Shown: in pieces, positions 1-64,000 of the stretch
How the letters are laid out: every line of letters starts with the position of its first letter
Numbering within the stretch: position 1 is the stretch's first letter
Origin: Gadus chalcogrammus
Lineage: Eukaryota > Chordata > Actinopteri > Gadiformes > Gadidae
NCBI RefSeq assembly: GCF_026213295.1
Contig: NC_079419.1
Coordinates: 14,696,990 to 14,760,989 of the forward strand
DNA: 64,000 bases
Reading direction: 5' to 3'
The notes under the pieces: model-generated
What the model saw: the letters and a program-made list of their open reading frames with translations, nothing else
What the model was told of the DNA's origin: nothing
Database searches by the model: none
Translations under genes and position numbers: made by a program

Positions 1-45418
<45,418 letters not shown>

Positions 45419-45907
45419 ACTTCAAAACCCACCCCCTTAGTCCAGTGAGTCACAGGAGAACCGGGAAGAGGACAGGACCTACCGGGCAATGGGCTATTTG
45501 AGCCACTTTACGATGAGTTAGGGTTAAATGGCAGCGTTCTTCTCCGTCCTGGTGAGAGTTTCTCCTGTTGGTCCGGCTCCGGTGTACCCAGCTAGCCGTT
45601 AGCTCAGAGCGGACTGGCGGACTCGCCGACTCCGGGTCATTGTTCACGTTTATCAGTTAACCTTTAGTCCCGAACCAGGGGTCGACCACAGAACCGGGAC
45701 CGCCGCCTGACTCAACGTCCACAAGTGCCCTTCGTTTAAATTCCGACAGCGGTGTCCAGATTGTGGGGCGTCATGTCAGCGAGCACTGTTGATGTTGACT
45801 CGGTGCTCCACGGTGGACCGTCTACTCCTCTCTCCCACGCCGTGCCCTGCTCCGGGGGGCGCGCCCTGCTCCGGGGACGCGCATCCTGGTGGGGGTGGGG
45901 TTGGCTG

Positions 45908-45910
<3 letters not shown>

Positions 45911-45984
<74 letters not shown>

Positions 45985-46041
45985 GCGTGTGCGTGTGTGT
46001 GTGCGTGTGCGTGTGTGTGTGCGTGTGTGTGTGCGTGTGTG
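45911..46041. repeat. (GT)n with GCGT variants
   Basis: Perfect GT followed by GTGTGC/GTGCGT variants, about 490 bp upstream of the rasal2 ATG. Confidence 0.96.
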
Positions 46042-47215
46042 TTACAGTGCATATTTTTTTGGTTTTCAGATTCTGAATACCAACCAGTCTCTCTCGTCAC
46101 TGCTGCTAGAAGCTTTTAAACAAGTGGTGTAACGTTATTTAAGTTACTTTAATTAACTTTAAAGTGAATTATCACCCAATTAACATTTGCATTGCAATCA
46201 TCAACGAGGCATCTAGCCTAGGACTAAGGTCAAATAACATGGGATGTGGTGTGTAGTTTTGGTAGGCCTACCTTTAAAACGTGTTGTTCATGTTTCATTC
46301 TTACATTCTCCCGTTCCACATTAGAGACTTGCTACTGAATGAATGAACGCTAGCTACTCGTGATGTGAACTGAAACTGTTTATTCTTGCTCTCAGTCTGC
46401 CAACTCCTCCAATAGTTATGTTTCTTCCAAGTTCTGGGAGAAAGAGCTCTTTGTTATGCGGTCCATGGGGGACACTGCGAGGGTCACATATTCTGGAGTC
46501 TAAATAAGAAAATGGGATTAATTTGAATTTGTGTTGCGTGTGTTACAACCATGAGGTGAAAGGAACCGTTGAGAATGATTTCTGAAGCGGGATACGTTGC
46601 GGCGGTTTTGTTTATCGTGGTTGCTCGGTGACTTATATCCCAGGGTCGGGTCTGAATAAACCAAACGAATGGCCGGAACCGCACCGATGTGCCAGAGGGA
46701 GAAGTGGTTCAGGTATTTAACCTACCACTCTGAGGAGAGGTGTTATCGACGTCTTCCCAACGCTGCCTCCTGGTGGGCGTTTGCCGAAATGACACCCACT
46801 GTCATTCATTCACATTGAATTCTTGTTGATATGTACTATTTTTTACCGTCCCTTGGCCAACCCCACCGAAAGGCATCGGCTGCCAAGGACTTTACAATAA
46901 TCCCGAAAGACCTAATAATAAAACACTTCAGCGTGTCTTTAACCACACAGCCTTATGAAACGTGTATCTGTTAACTTAGTTAATGCAGAATTTAGTTTCC
47001 ACAAAAACACCGAATAATTCAGTTTATAGGCCTATCCCATCACAATCTAATTAGGGTAGGCTACTCGGCCAAAACCTACTCTATTTCATGCTTACTTATT
47101 GTGTTTATATATCTTACTTATTTAAACTGTTAGAGACCAGTACCCATGTACCAGCTCCCTGACTGGAACAACTTACCATCATGTATTATGACACTTATAA
47201 TACCACTATTTCTTA

Positions 47216-47217
47216 TA

Positions 47218-47260
<43 letters not shown>
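47216..47260. repeat. (AT)n repeat
   Basis: About 45 bp of AT dinucleotides with one ATACAT interruption, just left of the LTR. Confidence 0.95.
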
Positions 47261-47697
47261 TGTTACGACCCACCCCGTTGGTGTCCAGGGGGAAGGGGGG
47301 GGGCAACAATTAATATAAAACCGAGTGTTTAAAGGACAGACGAGAGTAGCAGGGTTTCAACCAATATACCATTTATTGCATAAATGAGTCTTATGTTAAC
47401 ACAGAAAAGAACCAATAACACTATCCCTCCACTGAGGGAGCAACCAACAACACTATCCCTCCACTGAGGGAGCAACGCCACGACGAAGAGCCCACGTAGC
47501 TCCGACTCGCGACCGACAGCGACCACACTCTGTTCGCCTATCTGGCCCACTGGCCACGTCTGCTTTCATCCCTGCAGCTTTATAGCAATCCCCGTGATTG
47601 CTGAGGGGCTGCAGGTGTGTCTGATCAGTCCGACGGGGAGGGTGGGTGGTATGGAACAGCACACAAAACAGCAGAGGAAAAACACACACACGTAACA
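47261..47697 (-). mobile_element. solo LTR of a retrotransposon (437 bp)
   Basis: It starts TGTTACGACC and ends CGTAACA, giving the usual TG..CA limits and short inverted ends. It is flanked by TATAT on both sides (47256-47260, 47698-47702), although the left copy lies in an AT repeat. Read on the minus strand it has a TATA-like CTATAAAG and, further on, an AATAAA, in the order expected of U3 then R. Two copies of a 30-bp block (CACTATCCCTCCACTGAGGG..) lie in tandem. No internal coding region is present. The superfamily was not determined. Confidence 0.75.
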
Positions 47698-48125
47698 TAT
47701 ATGACAATGTTATATTACAACACTATAACAATCTTTATAAGTACTTTATGAAACAATAATATAAGGACAATAACTACAACTAGTAATAACTAAATTACCT
47801 CTATCAATTTACGCAACCACATTAATTTTACAGATTTATACAATTTACCAAGAAATTCTCAATCAAAAAAATTAAAATAAAAGTAAATAAAAAGCACATT
47901 CCCTCACATACCCCTATTTTGAACTTAGTTGTTGTCGACCTTAGTTACAAATCAAACTAGGAAATTTTACTTTGACATAGGCTACATTACACGTTACATA
48001 GCATACCCCGGAAGTAGAATAATGCTATGTTGTTGAGACTTTCAGAGGAAGCGACTGACTGTACTGCCCCCATATATCACAACAATAGAAGTTAAGCTGT
48101 TAGGTGACTGATATTCTTTTGGGAG

Positions 48126-48443
48126 ATGATACTCAGATATCTGTTCTCAGCCCTCATCAAGAAGTCGGATGCGGTAGAGAAGCTCGCAGAGTCGCGACCT
48201 ATGCGCCGGGCTGCTCAGCTGACAGCATACGCCGCGATTAAGGCGCAGCTGTTCGGCAAAGACGCGGTTACCAAGGTCCTTAAATCGAACACAGTTCGGC
48301 AGATCCGACAGGAAACCTTCGAGCTTCCACGGAGTGTCGACGACATGGGCAGGAAAGCCGGCCGGCTAAAGGACAGTTTGGTGAGAGACGTGAAAGACGG
48401 CGTGAACGTTGCCTCGAAGCAGATAAAACGCAAGGGGCGTTGA
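48126..48443 (+). CDS. ncbp2as2: ncbp2as2: small NCBP2AS2-like protein, single exon, 105 aa
   Basis: The frame reads MILRYLFSALIKKSDAVEKL, then AESRPMRRAAQLTAYAAIKA, and ends in a basic tail. The core LxESRPxRRAAQLTA matches my recollection of human NCBP2AS2 (about 99 aa), a small conserved protein studied as a hypoxia-linked angiogenesis regulator; its biochemical role is poorly known. The length, the intronless form and a hydrophobic-then-basic N-terminus (which could suit a mitochondrial or membrane location; inference) agree. An AATAAA lies 226 bp after the stop. It is convergent with dlg1 and divergent from rasal2. The ncbp2 gene that pairs with it in mammals is not in the adjacent sequence. 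Confidence 0.88.
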   Translation: MILRYLFSALIKKSDAVEKLAESRPMRRAAQLTAYAAIKAQLFGKDAVTKVLKSNTVRQIRQETFELPRSVDDMGRKAGRLKDSLVRDVKDGVNVASKQIKRKGR

Positions 48444-48668
48444 ACGAATCACTCGAAACTGTTCCCAACTCCCAAGAGAACACATGTGTAGCCTACGGAT
48501 TTTGGAGTTGGACTGAAATCATGAAGCTGCCGGTGAACCAGTTGCTGCAAGGAACTACTGAGAATGAACTCTGAAATTGCCTAAAAACACGACCTGCTGT
48601 TTTCGTGTGCAAGTCATTAAACCCAAATCAAAACCTTATGTCTGTAGACTCCTCTGTACAACTATTTT

Positions 48669-48674
48669 AATAAA
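48669..48674 (+). terminator. polyadenylation signal of ncbp2as2
   Basis: AATAAA in TTTTAATAAACG, 226 bp after the stop and followed by a TGTGTG-rich stretch. Confidence 0.75.
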
Positions 48675-48699
48675 CGTTTGATAAAAGCCCCGTGTTTAT

Positions 48700-49190
48700 A
48701 AGACCCTCGCATCAGCATGTGTGTGTAGTTATCAGGTTATGGTATCGCATATCTTCTCGTTCGAGCCCTAAAATCCCCATTTCATAAAAAAGGCTACGAC
48801 TGTTGAGTGACATGTCAATTACATGTGTTAATTAAGTGTTTTTTAACGGACCCAAAAGCAATAACATTTGATCTTCAAAGTCTCAAACGGGTTTACTGTA
48901 CTACTGGTACATTGATGAACAAAATGCATCTTTTATGTAAACATGTGAAATATATTCAAGGGGTCCTTGGCAAATAGTACCTGTACAGGTGATCCGTGAG
49001 AACGTTAGGGGACACCTGGTGATCAGCCTTTAATGTAGCGGTATCAATATTTATAAGTTGAGTGACCAGAAGCTCTAGTCAAAGCATGTGGACAAACGTA
49101 TTCATTCATATTTGAAACAGGTTAAAAGCTGTTTAGATTGCTCAGTTTGATTGCAAATAACACACAAGTACACCCCCACAACTTGTCAAC
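48700..49190. other. short convergent intergenic gap between ncbp2as2 and dlg1
   Basis: AT-rich sequence with no gene, between two facing polyadenylation signals about 520 bp apart. Confidence 0.6.
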
Positions 49191-49194
49191 TTTT

Positions 49195-64000
<14,806 letters not shown>

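Larger units (their letters stand above)
45419..48125. other. intergenic region between rasal2 and ncbp2as2 (divergent starts)
   Basis: Holds the presumed rasal2 promoter and 5'UTR (GC-rich 45420-45900), a GT/GC microsatellite (45911-46041), an AT repeat (47216-47260) and a solo LTR (47261-47697). I looked for ncbp2 exons here (its protein has RNP motifs) and saw none. Confidence 0.6.

Noticed and set aside
47329..47707. Minus-strand frames inside the LTR as genes
   Set aside because: They lie within a solo LTR and match no protein I recognise.

Overview
This is a 64 kb stretch of vertebrate, almost certainly ray-finned (teleost) fish, nuclear DNA. The signs are intron-split genes with GT/AG boundaries, extremely abundant CA/GT and GA/CT microsatellites and minisatellites, and short non-autonomous DNA transposons typical of fish. 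It includes a hAT-like element carrying a fish-type 'GKCKF..SWLE' transposase fragment and another carrying a CGGBP1-like BED finger. I see no bacterial or viral gene, no CRISPR array and no convincing functional tRNA.

Three protein genes can be supported. (1) rasal2, minus strand, 45418 down to beyond base 1: a RasGAP of the SYNGAP/DAB2IP/RASAL2 family. Fifteen coding exons were joined by hand and every exon-exon phase agrees. They give about 1,226 codons (split PH domain, C2, RasGAP, long disordered tail, start of the C-terminal coiled coil); the last exon or exons lie outside the window. Two candidate alternative first exons sit inside its large introns. (2) ncbp2as2, plus strand, 48126-48443: a single-exon gene for a 105-residue basic protein resembling NCBP2AS2. 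(3) dlg1 (SAP97-type MAGUK), minus strand, entering from beyond 64000 and ending at 50357. It covers most of PDZ2, then PDZ3, SH3, the hinge with two mutually exclusive exons, and the guanylate-kinase-like domain. A polyadenylation signal follows near 49195-49200. All joins are again in phase.

Layout: 1-17 kb holds dense rasal2 exons 4-15 in short introns full of tandem repeats. 17-45 kb holds three large rasal2 introns with transposon remnants (24.65-26.45 kb, 27.25-27.69 kb, 35.69-36.30 kb, 42-43.5 kb) and long microsatellites. 45.3-45.4 kb is the first coding exon. 45.4-48.1 kb is intergenic and contains a solo LTR at 47.26-47.70 kb. 48.1-48.7 kb is ncbp2as2, tail-to-tail with dlg1. 49.2-64 kb is the 3' half of dlg1, with a 1.2 kb 19-bp minisatellite and several other arrays.

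rasal2 and dlg1 products both work at the cell cortex and at membrane signalling sites: a Ras off-switch and a membrane scaffold. Their adjacency invites a check for co-regulation, but the sequence alone does not show a functional link. No wholly new molecular system is evident. The most interesting features are transcript-level: alternative first exons, frame-enforced exclusive exons, a duplicated splice acceptor, and repeat arrays lying directly against splice sites.
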